Positions 1-8,455 of a stretch of 26,844 bases of DNA are shown piece after piece; within the stretch, counting starts at the first letter, position 1; each line of letters opens with the position of its first letter. The notes under the pieces were generated by a model. The model was given only the letters and a program-made list of their open reading frames with translations. It did no database searches and was not told where the DNA came from. The stretch is taken from the NCBI GenBank assembly GCA_038232515.1, contig JBBSHS010000032.1, positions 1-26,844 of the forward strand. The letters are read 5' to 3'. This DNA is from JBBSHS01 sp038232515 (GTDB lineage Bacteria; Actinomycetota; Acidimicrobiia; Acidimicrobiales; JAUJNH01). The translations under genes were made by a program, and so were the position numbers.

Positions 1-463
1 GTCGGCTCCGTCGGTGTCGGCGAGGGTCTCCCACCTCCGCATGATCCGGGCCAGGTCGTCCACGCTCAGCCGGGCCGCCTCTTGGATGAGCACGGGCTCG
101 TGCTCGGCGAACACCGCAGCGGTGCGTTCGTTCACGACCCGAGCCAGCACCCGGGCCTGAGCGGTGGACAGGGCGCCCGAGGCCACCGCCCCCGCCGTGG
201 CCGCATCGACCGCAGCTTGCGACCCAACCCGAAGACCTGGTGGGCCTCGGCCCGGCTGATCCGGGCCCGGGGCGCCAGCCAGCACGCGGCGTTGGCCGCC
301 CCGTCGGTGGCGTGGACCATACGGGCGTCGAATTCAGCCGCCACCGCAACCTGGTGGGTACGCATCCGATCGATGTGGTCGGTGACGGCCAGCAGCTCGG
401 CCGTCAGCTGGCTGTCGCTGAGCTCTGGAGGATTACTAATGGAGCGAACACCAGTTCGATCAT
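1..463 (-). pseudogene. DUF222/13E12-family (HNH endonuclease type) gene, 5' part, frameshifted
   Basis: The minus strand encodes a typical DUF222 N-terminus: a helix with RMRTHQVAVAAEFDAR, then AACWLAPRARISRAEAH and a GLGRKLRSM block. Just after that block (about position 203) the frame breaks: one missing C turns the expected ATG-CCG-GCC into ATG-CGG-CCA. The following 200 bp continue the family in the next frame (ATAGAVASGALSTAQARVLA, later RLSVDDLARIMRRWE) up to the left edge. The best start is the ATG at 463 (MIELVFA), because a LexA-like box overlaps its first codons as in mycobacterial 13E12 genes. That start is also one base out of frame with the helix region, implying a second lesion near 440. 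In this family the HNH nuclease motif lies at the C-terminus, which is outside the window. Two lesions suggest a pseudogene, but base-calling errors in a C-rich tract would look the same. Family certain, status less so. Confidence 0.8.
445..458 (-). promoter_or_regulatory. LexA (SOS) box at the start of the DUF222 gene
   Basis: The 14-mer CGAAC-ACCA-GTTCG is a perfect inverted repeat with a 4-bp centre, matching the arms of the actinobacterial SOS box (CGAAC-N4-GTTCG). It overlaps codons 2-7 of the proposed start. Several 13E12/DUF222 genes of Mycobacterium tuberculosis are LexA-controlled, so the placement makes sense. Binding is inferred. Confidence 0.6.
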
Positions 464-580
464 ATCCCGAACACCCAGCCGCGGCAAGGCGTTTATCGGT
501 TTCAACGGTGTTTGCTGCCTGGTTCGGCGGCTCGGACGCAACTGCCCGGAGCGTCGGCAGGGGGCGACTGCACGCCGCGA

Positions 581-3500
581 CTACGACGCCGCTGAGGCGG
601 GCTCCGGAGGCACGAGCGTGGAGATGACCTGACCCAGCCACTCGACGGCGGCGACACCCTTGGCCGGCACCGGCACCACCACCAGTCCGTCGGCCTCCTT
701 GTAGACCGCCTTCGGGTAAAGGCGGTGGAGGCGCAGGCGCTGACTGGTCAGCAGCTCCAGCGGCGAGATTCGGGCCTGGGGGGGCTGGCCGAACCCACTG
801 TCGCCCCGGCCCTTGGCGACCACCAGCTCCTTGACGCCGGTGCGGGCGCACTCGGCCCGGAGCCGGCCGACGGCGATCAGCCCCTCGGCGGGCGGCGGCA
901 ACGGGCCGAAGCGGTCCGCCCACTCCGCCCGGATGTCATCGACCTCGTCCTGGGTGGTGACGGCGGCCAAGCGACGGTAGGCCTCGAGGCGGAGGTCGTC
1001 GCGCTCCACGTAGGACGTGGGCAGATTGGCGTCGACCGGCACCTCGAGCTTGATCTCGGCCGGCTCCCGGGGCAACTCGCCCTTCAGCTCGGCCACCGCC
1101 TCGGACACGAGCTGGACGTAAAGGTCGTAGCCGACGGCGGCGATGTGCCCGGACTGGTCGCCACCGAGGAGGTTGCCCGCTCCCCGGATCTCCAGGTCTC
1201 GCATGGCGATCTTGAAACCGGAACCGAGCTCGGTGTGCTCGCCGATGGTCTTCAGCCGCTCGTAGGCCTCTTCGGTCAGGGACCGGTCGGGCGGGGTGAA
1301 CAGGTAGGCGTAGGCCCGTTGGCCGGCCCGCCCGACCCGGCCCCGCAACTGGTGGAGCTGGCCCAGGCCGAGCAGGTCGGCCCGGTCGACCACCATGGTG
1401 TTGACGGTGGGCATGTCGATGCCCGACTCGATGATGGTGGTGCACACCAGCACGTCGTGCTGGCCCTGCCAGAAGTCGTACACCACCTTCTCGAGGCTGC
1501 CCTCATCCATCTGCCCGTGGGCTACGGCCACGCGGGCCTCGGGCACCAGGTCCCGGATGCGGGACGCGGTCTGGTCGATGTCCATCACCCGGTTGTGCAC
1601 GAAGAAGACCTGGCCCTCGCGCAGCAGCTCACGCCGGATGGCTTCGGCTACGGCGTGCTCGTCGTAGTCACCGACATAGGTGAGGATGGGTTGGCGCTCG
1701 GCCGGCGGCGTGTTGAGCAGGGTGAGGTCGCGGATGCCGGTGAGGCTCATCTCCAGCGTGCGGGGGATGGGAGTGGCGGTGAGGGTGAGCACGTCGACGT
1801 TGGCCCTCAGCTGCTTGATCTGCTCCTTGTGGGTGACCCCGAAGCGCTGTTCCTCGTCCACCACCAGCAGGCCTAGGTCCTTGAAATGCACGTCGCCGGT
1901 GAGCAGCCGGTGGGTGCCGATGACCACGTCCACCTGACCGGTGGCCAGGTCGTGCATCACCTTGCGGGCCTGGGCGGCGGTGAGGAACCGCGACAGCACC
2001 TCGACCCGCACCGGGAAACCGGCGTAGCGGTCGGAGAACGTCTGGAAGTGCTGCTGGGCCAGGAGCGTGGTGGGCACCAGCACGGCCGCCTGCTTGCCGT
2101 CCTGGACGCACTTGAACACGGCGCGCAGGGCCACCTCGGTCTTGCCGAAGCCGACGTCGCCGCACACCAGGCGGTCCATGGGCCTGGGCTGCTCCATGTC
2201 CTGCTTGACATCGGTGACGGCCTTGGTCTGGTCGGGTGTCTCGATATAGGGGAACGAATCCTCCAGCTCGCGCTGCCACGGCGTGTCGGGCGCGAAGGCG
2301 TGGCCCGGGCTGACCTGTCGCTTCTGGTAGAGCACCACGAGCTCCTGGGCGATCTCGCGGACGGCGCTACGCACCTTGGCCTTGGTCCGGTTCCAGTCCG
2401 AACCGCCCATGCGGTTGAGCGACGGGCTCTCTCCGCCGGTGTAGGGGCGGATGAGGTCGATCTGGTCGGACGGCAGGTTCAAGGTGCCGTCGCGGTACTG
2501 GATCAAGAGATAGTCCCGCTCGGGGCCCCCCATGAGCGCCCGGCGAACCAGGCCCTGGTACCGGCCCACACCGTGGTGGTGATGGACCACGTGGTGGCCC
2601 GGTTGCAGGCTGTCGAAGAAGCCCTCGGTGGGCCGGGGCCGGGGCCGGGCCTGGCGGTGGGCCCGCCGCCGGCCGCTGAGATCGGCTTCGGCGACGACGG
2701 CCAGACGGGCGCCGGGCAGGACGAAGCCCCGGTCCAACGGCTGGACGACGACCCGGATCCCGGGCCTGGTCAGCTCCTCGGCATCGGCTTTGGCCAAGGG
2801 TGCGGTGACGCCCGAGTCGGCCAGGGACTGGGCGATGCGGGCCGCCGAGCCGGTACCGTCGCAGGCGACCGTGACGCGGTAGCCGTCGGCCAGCAGGCCG
2901 TCGACCCGCTTCACCAACGCGCTGGCCTCGCCGTTGGCGCCGGCGTCCCAACCGCTGGCTTCGATGACCGTGACTGCCGGGCCCGTCGACCGGTCGGCCG
3001 CGGCTCCGACGGGCGGCGGCACGCTGGTGACTGTCCAGGCCGGGGCGGTGGTGTGGGCCAGGAGCCGGTCGAAGGGAAGGTGGAGGCGGGGGAAGCCGGC
3101 GTGGGCGTCGGCCCCCCACGTGACGGCCAGCGTGCCCGCCAGGCTGGCTTCCTCGTCCAGGATGTCGCCGGCCCGGTCCCGCATGCGCCGCGGCTCGAGC
3201 AGCAGCACCTGGGCTGTCGCCGGCAACAGGTCGGACAGGAGGTGCTCGCCCGAAGTCAGCCATGGCAACCAGCTCTCCATGCCGTCAAAGCTGAGGCCGT
3301 GGGCCAGTTTCTCCCAGTGCTGGCGTCCCCACGGCGCCGTGGCCATGAGGCTCTGGGCCCGGGCCTGGACCTCCGGCGTGGGCAGCAGCTCCCGGCAGCC
3401 GAACAGGTCCACCTCGCCGATGTCGGCGGTGCTGCGCTGATCGGCCACGCTGAACTCGGTCAGCCGGTCGACCTCGTCGCCCCACAGGTCGATGCGTACC

Positions 3501-4066
3501 GGACCGGCGGCGGTGGAGGGGAACACGTCGACGATGGAGCCCCGCACGGCCAGCTCGCCGCGATGCTCAACCTGGTACTCGCGTCGGTAGCCGCTGGCCA
3601 CCAGCCGCTCGACCAGCTTCTCGGGGTCAAGCTGGTCTCCGGCCCGGACCACGACGGGAGCGGCCTCCTCGACGTGGGGGCCGAGGCGCTGCACCAGGGC
3701 CCTGACCGTGGCCACCAGGACCCTCGGCGCCCCATCCGCCTGCTGGAGGCGCCACATGGCCCGTAGCCGGCGCCCCATGGTCTCAACGCTCGGGCTGACC
3801 CGCTCGAAGGGGAGCGTCTCCCAGGCCGGGAAGGTGTCGACGGCGTCGGGACCGAGAAAAGCGGCCACGTCGTGGGCCAGCCGCTCGGCGTCGGTCTGGG
3901 AGGGACAGGCCACGACGATCGGGTGCCGGCTCGACGAGGTGGCCAGTCCGGCCACCACGAACGGTCGGGCCGAGTCGGCCACGCTCAGGACGGCGCCGTG
4001 GTTGCCGACAAGGTCGCCGGCCGCCGGCAGGTCGCGCCACAGCCTCGGCAACGCCAGCAAGGTCAC
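581..4066 (-). CDS. mfd: Transcription-repair coupling factor Mfd
   Basis: Mfd is the ATP-driven translocase that pushes RNA polymerase off DNA lesions and recruits UvrA to start nucleotide excision repair. The 1161 residues show the full layout: UvrB-like N-terminal region (about 1-350), RNA-polymerase-interacting domain (about 482-550, with GHHVVHHHHGVGRYQGL), helicase lobe 1 with Walker A GDVGFGKT (636-643), DEEQ box (737-740) and TATPIPRTL (763-771), then lobe 2 with CTTIIESGIDMP and a TRG segment with RVGRAGQRAYAYLF, and a C-terminal D7 domain. Length is normal. The start is the GTG at 4066: a TAGATT hexamer ends 6 nt before it, so the mRNA is probably leaderless. In mycobacteria mfd also lies near glmU, prs, rplY and pth. 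It is followed by the damaged DUF222 gene on the same strand. Confidence 0.97.
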   Translation of the reverse strand: MTLLALPRLWRDLPAAGDLVGNHGAVLSVADSARPFVVAGLATSSSRHPIVVACPSQTDAERLAHDVAAFLGPDAVDTFPAWETLPFERVSPSVETMGRRLRAMWRLQQADGAPRVLVATVRALVQRLGPHVEEAAPVVVRAGDQLDPEKLVERLVASGYRREYQVEHRGELAVRGSIVDVFPSTAAGPVRIDLWGDEVDRLTEFSVADQRSTADIGEVDLFGCRELLPTPEVQARAQSLMATAPWGRQHWEKLAHGLSFDGMESWLPWLTSGEHLLSDLLPATAQVLLLEPRRMRDRAGDILDEEASLAGTLAVTWGADAHAGFPRLHLPFDRLLAHTTAPAWTVTSVPPPVGAAADRSTGPAVTVIEASGWDAGANGEASALVKRVDGLLADGYRVTVACDGTGSAARIAQSLADSGVTAPLAKADAEELTRPGIRVVVQPLDRGFVLPGARLAVVAEADLSGRRRAHRQARPRPRPTEGFFDSLQPGHHVVHHHHGVGRYQGLVRRALMGGPERDYLLIQYRDGTLNLPSDQIDLIRPYTGGESPSLNRMGGSDWNRTKAKVRSAVREIAQELVVLYQKRQVSPGHAFAPDTPWQRELEDSFPYIETPDQTKAVTDVKQDMEQPRPMDRLVCGDVGFGKTEVALRAVFKCVQDGKQAAVLVPTTLLAQQHFQTFSDRYAGFPVRVEVLSRFLTAAQARKVMHDLATGQVDVVIGTHRLLTGDVHFKDLGLLVVDEEQRFGVTHKEQIKQLRANVDVLTLTATPIPRTLEMSLTGIRDLTLLNTPPAERQPILTYVGDYDEHAVAEAIRRELLREGQVFFVHNRVMDIDQTASRIRDLVPEARVAVAHGQMDEGSLEKVVYDFWQGQHDVLVCTTIIESGIDMPTVNTMVVDRADLLGLGQLHQLRGRVGRAGQRAYAYLFTPPDRSLTEEAYERLKTIGEHTELGSGFKIAMRDLEIRGAGNLLGGDQSGHIAAVGYDLYVQLVSEAVAELKGELPREPAEIKLEVPVDANLPTSYVERDDLRLEAYRRLAAVTTQDEVDDIRAEWADRFGPLPPPAEGLIAVGRLRAECARTGVKELVVAKGRGDSGFGQPPQARISPLELLTSQRLRLHRLYPKAVYKEADGLVVVPVPAKGVAAVEWLGQVISTLVPPEPASAAS

Positions 4067-4072
4067 CCATCG

Positions 4073-4078
4073 AATCTA
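4073..4078 (-). promoter_or_regulatory. -10 element of mfd (TAGATT), leaderless start
   Basis: TAGATT on the minus strand is followed by 6 nt and then the GTG of mfd, placing the expected transcription start on or next to the start codon. A weak -35 (TTCGGG) lies 16 nt upstream. There is no ribosome binding site between. Confidence 0.55.
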
Positions 4079-4177
4079 CCGGGTCTACCCCCCTCCCGAA
4101 CCCCTGGCCCGACGCAGGACGGACCCGAATCGGTCGCGGAAAAGGGCGCAGCCGGCGACGAACTTCGAAAGGGCCCG

Positions 4178-4220
4178 TATGGGGGTTATCAGCGCGCTTG
4201 ACCGGCTGCCTACCCCCATA
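4178..4220. repeat. Inverted repeat upstream of mfd, 9-bp arms
   Basis: TATGGGGGT (4178-4186) and ACCCCCATA (4212-4220) are perfect complements separated by 25 nt. They lie between the end of the deacetylase gene and mfd, about 110-150 bp upstream of the mfd start. They could be a stem-loop or two half-sites for a regulator. No function can be assigned from sequence. Confidence 0.5.
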
Positions 4221-4221
4221 T

Positions 4222-4241
4222 GAGCCCACAAAAACGGGCTC
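4222..4241 (-). terminator. Hairpin downstream of the deacetylase gene
   Basis: GAGCCC (4222-4227) and GGGCTC (4236-4241) form a 6-bp stem with an 8-nt A/T-rich loop, 12 nt past the stop codon of the deacetylase on its strand. A U-run sits in the loop and not after the stem, so it is at best an unusual terminator. Confidence 0.45.
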
Positions 4242-4253
4242 GTGCGCCCTTGG

Positions 4254-5651
4254 TTACGGCTTGGGGGGCGGAGTCGTCGGGGGGATAGCGGTGGTGGCCG
4301 GGACGGGGGCGGGGTTGGTCGGAGGTCCGGGGGCGGGTGCGGCCGCCGTGACGGGGGTGCCGCCTTTTGGGCCCAGCGCGGCGCCGGGCTGGGTGCTGGG
4401 CGGTGTGGCCGCTGCGGGCACGCCGAGTGGGACGGGCGTGACCGTGTCCGGTGTCACGAACGTGTACCCCTGGGCCTTCAACTGGTCAATGATGATGGGC
4501 AGGGCAGCCAGCGTCTGGCTGCGGTCGCCGCCGCCGTCGTGCATCAGGACGATGGAACCCGGCTTCACCTGGCCCACCACACGCGCCACGATGGCGGGTG
4601 TCCCGGGCTTTTTGTAGTCCGACGGGTCGACGGCCCATCCGATGACCTGCTCGCCTCTGCGGTTGGCGCTGTCGATGATCGTCTGGTTCAGCGCTCCCCC
4701 GGGTGGCCGGTACAGGGTGGGCGCCCTCCCCAGCACCTTGACCAGAGCGTCGAGGCCGCCTTGGACCTCGGTCTCGACCACCGGCGCCGGTGACCTGTCG
4801 AGGTGCTCGTTGTGGGTCAGAGTGTGATTACAGATGGTCATGCCCGCGTCTACGACCTGTTTGACCATGGCCGATCGGCGCGGCACCTGGTTCCCAATCA
4901 TGCAGAACGTGGCCTTCACGCCCTTGGCTTGCAGGACCTGCAGGAACTGGGGCGTATCCGGCCATGGCCCGTCATCCAGCGTGAGCGCCACCTCCTTGTC
5001 GGTCACGGCCGCCGGGGACGAGGGTGCGGTGATCTGCTGGGCGCTGACGATCTCGCCGCTGACCATCCCGACGACGGCATTCGAAACGCCCGGTGTGCCC
5101 GGATGCCACAGGTAGTACTCGATACGGGGAATGGGCGGGGGAGGGATGGCCACCCCGCTCCTGGCCACTGTGCCCTCCACCTCGTCGGCACCGTTGGCCA
5201 CCTCCAGAACGGGTTTTGTCGTGCGCAGACGGGTATCCCGGTCGGCGTGGCGGCCGTCGAGCGTGAAACGGGGAGGGAAGTCGTGGCCGGTGATGGCCTG
5301 GTGGGTTTTGGCGGTCAGCAGATGTCCCGCCACCGGCGTGATCCGGGCCGCCAGCAACGCCATGGCCACGGTTGGCGCTTCCTGCTTGACCACCACGTTG
5401 CGGTCGTGACCCTGGAACCGGATGACCACACGGACCTCGGACGTGCGGCCCCCGACGATGAACACACCCGCCGTCACCAGTGCCGCGAGGATGGCAGCGG
5501 CGGTAACGACCACGATGACGCGGCGGCGACGGTGGGCCGAACGGCGGCGGCCGGCCCGGTCCTGTCCGCGGCCTGCGCTCGTGCCGGCAAAGGGGCCGGC
5601 GACATCCCGCTCGGACGTGGGAGGGACCACGGGTTCGGCGGCGTTCTTCAT
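4254..5651 (-). CDS. Membrane-anchored polysaccharide deacetylase (NodB domain) with DUF348-like N-terminal region
   Basis: This 465-residue protein carries a NodB domain (about 218-405), the fold of metal-dependent peptidoglycan and chitin N-deacetylases. Visible motifs are TLDDGP (catalytic Asp and metal Asp, 226-227), NHTLTH (metal His 276 and 280), RPPGG (315-319) and LMHDGG (369-374, catalytic His 371). A basic stretch (RRRSAHRRRR) precedes one transmembrane helix (about 45-67), so the enzyme faces outward. Residues 72-150 resemble the small DUF348 repeats of RpfB and YabE (TVAMALLAARI, later DTRLR), which would fit wall binding; this match is tentative. The C-terminal 60 residues are Pro/Ala/Thr-rich and disordered. 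The start ATG overlaps the pth stop codon (ATGA), so the two genes are translationally coupled. The substrate is inferred, not shown. Confidence 0.9.
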   Translation of the reverse strand: MKNAAEPVVPPTSERDVAGPFAGTSAGRGQDRAGRRRSAHRRRRVIVVVTAAAILAALVTAGVFIVGGRTSEVRVVIRFQGHDRNVVVKQEAPTVAMALLAARITPVAGHLLTAKTHQAITGHDFPPRFTLDGRHADRDTRLRTTKPVLEVANGADEVEGTVARSGVAIPPPPIPRIEYYLWHPGTPGVSNAVVGMVSGEIVSAQQITAPSSPAAVTDKEVALTLDDGPWPDTPQFLQVLQAKGVKATFCMIGNQVPRRSAMVKQVVDAGMTICNHTLTHNEHLDRSPAPVVETEVQGGLDALVKVLGRAPTLYRPPGGALNQTIIDSANRRGEQVIGWAVDPSDYKKPGTPAIVARVVGQVKPGSIVLMHDGGGDRSQTLAALPIIIDQLKAQGYTFVTPDTVTPVPLGVPAAATPPSTQPGAALGPKGGTPVTAAAPAPGPPTNPAPVPATTAIPPTTPPPKP

Positions 5652-6274
5652 GGCACCGAGACGTTGAAGCGGTTCATGGCGGTGCTCGGGCCCTCCAGCA
5701 GGATCGTCTCGACGGCGTCGGCCGCCTCTTCCACAGCCACGTCCAATGCTGCCCGATCCGCCGGGCTGGGCCGGCGCAGGACGAAGTCGGCGCCCGACTG
5801 GCGCCCCGGCGGCTTGCCGATCCCGATGCGTACCCGGACGAAGCCGTCGTCGTGGAGGTGGGCCTTGACCGACTTCAACCCGTTGTGGCCGGCCAGCCCG
5901 CCGCCCACCTTCACCTTCACCCGACCGACGGGCAGGTCGAGCTCGTCGTGCAGGATCACCAGGTTGGACAATTCTTCAATACCGTGCCTGCGGACCAGAT
6001 GGTTGAGGACCGCGCCAGACTCGTTCATGTACGTGAGGGGCACGGCCAAGGCCAGCAACCGGCCGTCGAGCCTGATCTCGGCCATCACCGACCGCTCCCT
6101 GCCCCGCTTGAGCCGCACGCCGTGACGCGATGCCAACAGGGCGACGGCTTCGCCTCCGACGTTGTGGCGGGTGCCCTCGTATTCGGCCCCCGGATTGCCC
6201 AGACCGACGACCAGCAGGTCTGCCGGCGTACCTCTTCGCGTGGTTTCACGCCCCGACCCGGCGCTCAGGATCAC
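5648..6274 (-). CDS. pth: Peptidyl-tRNA hydrolase
   Basis: Pth frees tRNA from peptidyl-tRNA that drops off the ribosome. The 208 residues contain the family blocks LVVGLGNPGAEYEGTRHNVG (substrate Asn and catalytic His), PLTYMNESG, the HDELDLP loop with the conserved Asp, and GGLAGHNGLKS with the conserved Asn. The GTG at 6274 is the only sensible start; it adds about 20 residues before the conserved core, and no clear ribosome binding site precedes it. It overlaps the downstream deacetylase by 4 nt and follows rplY with a 274-bp gap. The rplY-pth order is common in Actinobacteria. Confidence 0.95.
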   Translation of the reverse strand: MILSAGSGRETTRRGTPADLLVVGLGNPGAEYEGTRHNVGGEAVALLASRHGVRLKRGRERSVMAEIRLDGRLLALAVPLTYMNESGAVLNHLVRRHGIEELSNLVILHDELDLPVGRVKVKVGGGLAGHNGLKSVKAHLHDDGFVRVRIGIGKPPGRQSGADFVLRRPSPADRAALDVAVEEAADAVETILLEGPSTAMNRFNVSVP

Positions 6275-6533
6275 GGCAGGAACCGCTCAGGTGCGCCCAA
6301 CAAAGAGCTACCGGGGCTTCGCCCCCGCCCGACGAGCAGATCATCGTAGGACCTACGAGCGGCGAAGTTCCTCACCCTCACCCTAAGCGCAGTCGCCCTG
6401 CCTTCGTGGGCTGGCCGACACCCTCGAACCCGACCCGGCCCTACCACGCCGCTACGCCGTCAGTTCGACAAACTGAAGCGGCCTCACTGGCCTTGTCGAC
6501 GCCGCATGGAACTTGACTCACTCGTGTCGGCTC
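6275..6533. other. Non-coding gap between rplY and pth
   Basis: I see no credible gene here. A hairpin GGGGC-TTC-GCCCC type motif lies at about 6313-6326, and CAGTT/AACTG forms a small inverted repeat near 6460-6476. On the minus strand a TACGAT hexamer at about 6346-6351 could serve as a -10 for pth. No tRNA fold was found. Confidence 0.4.
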
Positions 6534-6552
6534 CTAGACGCCAAGCGTCTAG
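6534..6552 (-). terminator. Perfect 8-bp hairpin spanning the rplY stop codon
   Basis: CTAGACGC (6534-6541), a 3-nt loop and GCGTCTAG (6545-6552) form a perfect stem. The TAG stop codon of rplY (6549-6551) is inside it. There is no U-tract after the stem, so it may stop transcription weakly or protect the 3' end. Confidence 0.5.
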
Positions 6553-7190
6553 CTCTGCTCCGGCGCCGGGTCGGCGCTGTCGCCGGCCTCGGCGGCCGCC
6601 AGCGCCTCGGCCTCTTCGGCCTCGACCTCGACGCTCACCGCCGACACCTTGGCCGTGACCACGAGCTCGGACGGCTCGACTTCGGTGGCGACCCCGGAAG
6701 GCAGGCGCAGATCGCCGACGGACACGTGCTCGCCGACCTGCATGGCACTGATGTCGACCTCGATGCTGTTGGGGATGTTCCCCGGCGTCGACTGGACGGT
6801 GAGGCTCGTCAGGACCTGCTCGATGACGCCTTCCGAACCCAGGTCCTTGGCCTCGCCCACCAACGTGATCGGAACCTCGGAGTTGATGACCTCGTGGCGG
6901 TTGACCACCAGGAAATCGAGGTGGGTGACCGTCTGGCGGGTCGGGTGGCGCTGGATCTGGCGGGCCAGGGCTATGTGCTCCTCGCCCCCCAGCTCGATGG
7001 TCAGCACCGCGTTGAGCCCGGCCGCGCCGGACAGGGCCTGGCGCAGGTCCCGGCCCTCGACGGTGATGGCCGTGGCCCCCATGCCGTGGCCGTACACGAT
7101 GGCCGGGATCTTGCCCTCACGGCGCAGCCGCTTGGACGACCGGGTGCCCGGCGCCCGGCCGGTGTCGGCAGCAAGTCGAATGTCAGCCAT
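6549..7190 (-). CDS. rplY: 50S ribosomal protein bL25, CTC-type with C-terminal extension
   Basis: bL25 binds 5S rRNA in the large ribosomal subunit. The 213-residue product is the long general-stress-protein CTC type: an N-terminal 5S-binding domain (about 1-95, with SKRLRREGKIPAIVYG and HLDFLVVNRHE) and a second beta domain (about 96-185, with VGEAKDLGSEGVIEQVL and STPGNIPNSIEVDISAM), ending in an acidic Ala/Glu tail. The start is the ATG at 7190 (MADIRLAA), because AGGAG lies 8 nt upstream; a longer reading to 7379 would run through repeat sequence and is not credible. It lies between prs and pth, as in mycobacteria. Confidence 0.95.
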   Translation of the reverse strand: MADIRLAADTGRAPGTRSSKRLRREGKIPAIVYGHGMGATAITVEGRDLRQALSGAAGLNAVLTIELGGEEHIALARQIQRHPTRQTVTHLDFLVVNRHEVINSEVPITLVGEAKDLGSEGVIEQVLTSLTVQSTPGNIPNSIEVDISAMQVGEHVSVGDLRLPSGVATEVEPSELVVTAKVSAVSVEVEAEEAEALAAAEAGDSADPAPEQS

Positions 7191-7230
7191 GGGCAGCGCT
7201 CCTGGTGGACGGCCGGACGATGGTAGTGCA

Positions 7231-7403
7231 GGGGGGCGGGCCAAAGCCCCTCCCCCCCGGCCCCCCTCCGCTTCTGGAGCTCGCTGCGCTCGCCCTCTTT
7301 CCCGGAAGGGCCGGACAAGCCGGTCCCTTGCTCGACTGTGGGGGGCAAAGCCCCCCACAGTGGGGGCAAAGCCCCCCACACCCCCCGGCCGGCTTCGCCG
7401 GCA
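7231..7403 (+). repeat. GC-rich multi-hairpin intergenic repeat, copy A
   Basis: This element fills most of the prs-rplY gap. In order it has a G-run/C-run hairpin with a CAAAG-type loop, a block reading CTCCGCTTCTGGAGCTCG, a spacer with CTTGCTCG, two tandem GGGGGCAAAGCCCCCCACA hairpins and a final GGCCGGCTTCGCCGGC hairpin. The reverse complement of 9942-10093 has the same modules in the same order, with only one of the GGGGG-loop-CCCCC hairpins. It is non-coding despite open frames in every direction. Confidence 0.8.
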
Positions 7404-7447
7404 GAGGCACCTCGCGTGCTCGCGTGGTTCCGGGTTGCGGACGGCGG

Positions 7448-8440
7448 CTAGGACTGGTTCTCCCCACCGAAGATCTCCGACACACTGGCGTCCTCGAACA
7501 CTGCGTCGATGGCATCGGCGATGAGGGGCGCCACGGACACGACCTCGATCTTGTCGATCTGCTTCTCGCTGGGCAGCGGGATGGTGTCGGTGACCACCAG
7601 CTTGGTGAGAGCCGAGTTCTTCAGGCGGTCGATGGCCGGGCCGGAGAGCACCGGGTGGGTGGCCATGGCCCAGACCTCGGCGGCGCCGTAGGCCATGAGT
7701 ATGTCGGCCGCCGCACAGATGGTGCCGGCCGTGTCGATCATGTCGTCGATCAGCACGCAGGTGCGGCCGTCGACCACCTCGGCGCCCATGACCCCGAGGG
7801 CCTGGGCCTGGTTGAGATGGTCCTTGCTGCGGGTCTTGTAGACCGAAGCCACGTTGTCGACCCCGAGGCGGCGGGCCAACTGCTCTGCCACCTTGGTCCG
7901 CCCGGTGTCAGGGGCGACGATGGCCACGTCCCCCACTTCGCTGCGGCGCAGGTAGTCGGTGAGGACCGGTAGAGCGGTGAGATGGTCGACCGGCCCGTCG
8001 AAGAAGCCCTGGATCTGACCGGTGTGGAGGTCGACGGACATCAGGCGGTCGGCGCCGGCCGCCGTGAACAGGTCGGCCACCAGCTTGGCGGTGATGGGCT
8101 CCCGGCCCTTGGACTTACGGTCCTGGCGGCTGTAGCCGTAGAAGGGCATCACCGCGGTGATGCGCTTGGCCGATGCCCGCTTGGCCGCGTCGATCATGAT
8201 GAGGTGCTCCATCAGTGCGTCGTTGACCGACCGGCCGCCAGCCCCGGCGTGGGTCTGGACGATGAAGACGTCGGCGCCCCGGACGGACTCGCCGAAGCGG
8301 CAGCGGATCTCGCCACTGGCGAAGTCGACGATGTTGGGATCGCCCAGCTCGACCTCGAGATGCCCGGCGATCCGATCGGCCAGCGGCAGGTGGGCCCGCC
8401 CGGCGTAGAGCTGCAGCTTCCGGGTGGGGACCAGCTCCAT
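7448..8440 (-). CDS. prs: Ribose-phosphate pyrophosphokinase (PRPP synthase)
   Basis: Prs makes PRPP from ribose 5-phosphate and ATP for nucleotide, His and Trp synthesis. The 330 residues show the class I signatures: FASGEIRCRFGESVRG, the flexible-loop segment YGYSRQDRKSKGREPITAK, the ribose-phosphate and metal motif DLHTGQIQGFFD, and the PRPP loop VLIDDMIDTAGT. The ATG at 8440 has GGAGC upstream. The gene starts 15 nt after the glmU stop, so the two are co-transcribed; this pairing is usual in Actinobacteria and other bacteria. Confidence 0.97.
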   Translation of the reverse strand: MELVPTRKLQLYAGRAHLPLADRIAGHLEVELGDPNIVDFASGEIRCRFGESVRGADVFIVQTHAGAGGRSVNDALMEHLIMIDAAKRASAKRITAVMPFYGYSRQDRKSKGREPITAKLVADLFTAAGADRLMSVDLHTGQIQGFFDGPVDHLTALPVLTDYLRRSEVGDVAIVAPDTGRTKVAEQLARRLGVDNVASVYKTRSKDHLNQAQALGVMGAEVVDGRTCVLIDDMIDTAGTICAAADILMAYGAAEVWAMATHPVLSGPAIDRLKNSALTKLVVTDTIPLPSEKQIDKIEVVSVAPLIADAIDAVFEDASVSEIFGGENQS

Positions 8441-8455
8441 GGGCGCTCCGCTTGC

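Noticed and set aside
1886..3766. Plus-strand open frame of 626 codons opposite mfd
   Set aside because: Lies wholly antisense to the clear mfd gene; composition (Gly/His/Gln/Val runs) is typical of GC-rich shadow frames and no motif is visible.
4803..6125. Plus-strand open frame of 440 codons
   Set aside because: Antisense to both the deacetylase and pth, which have complete motifs.
6400..6480. tRNA-like segment with TTCGAGG
   Set aside because: The T-arm stems do not pair and no acceptor stem or anticodon arm can be drawn.
7191..7447. Open frames through the prs-rplY gap (Pro/Arg/Ala-rich peptides)
   Set aside because: They translate a hairpin repeat that recurs at 9942-10093; no ribosome binding site or protein family.
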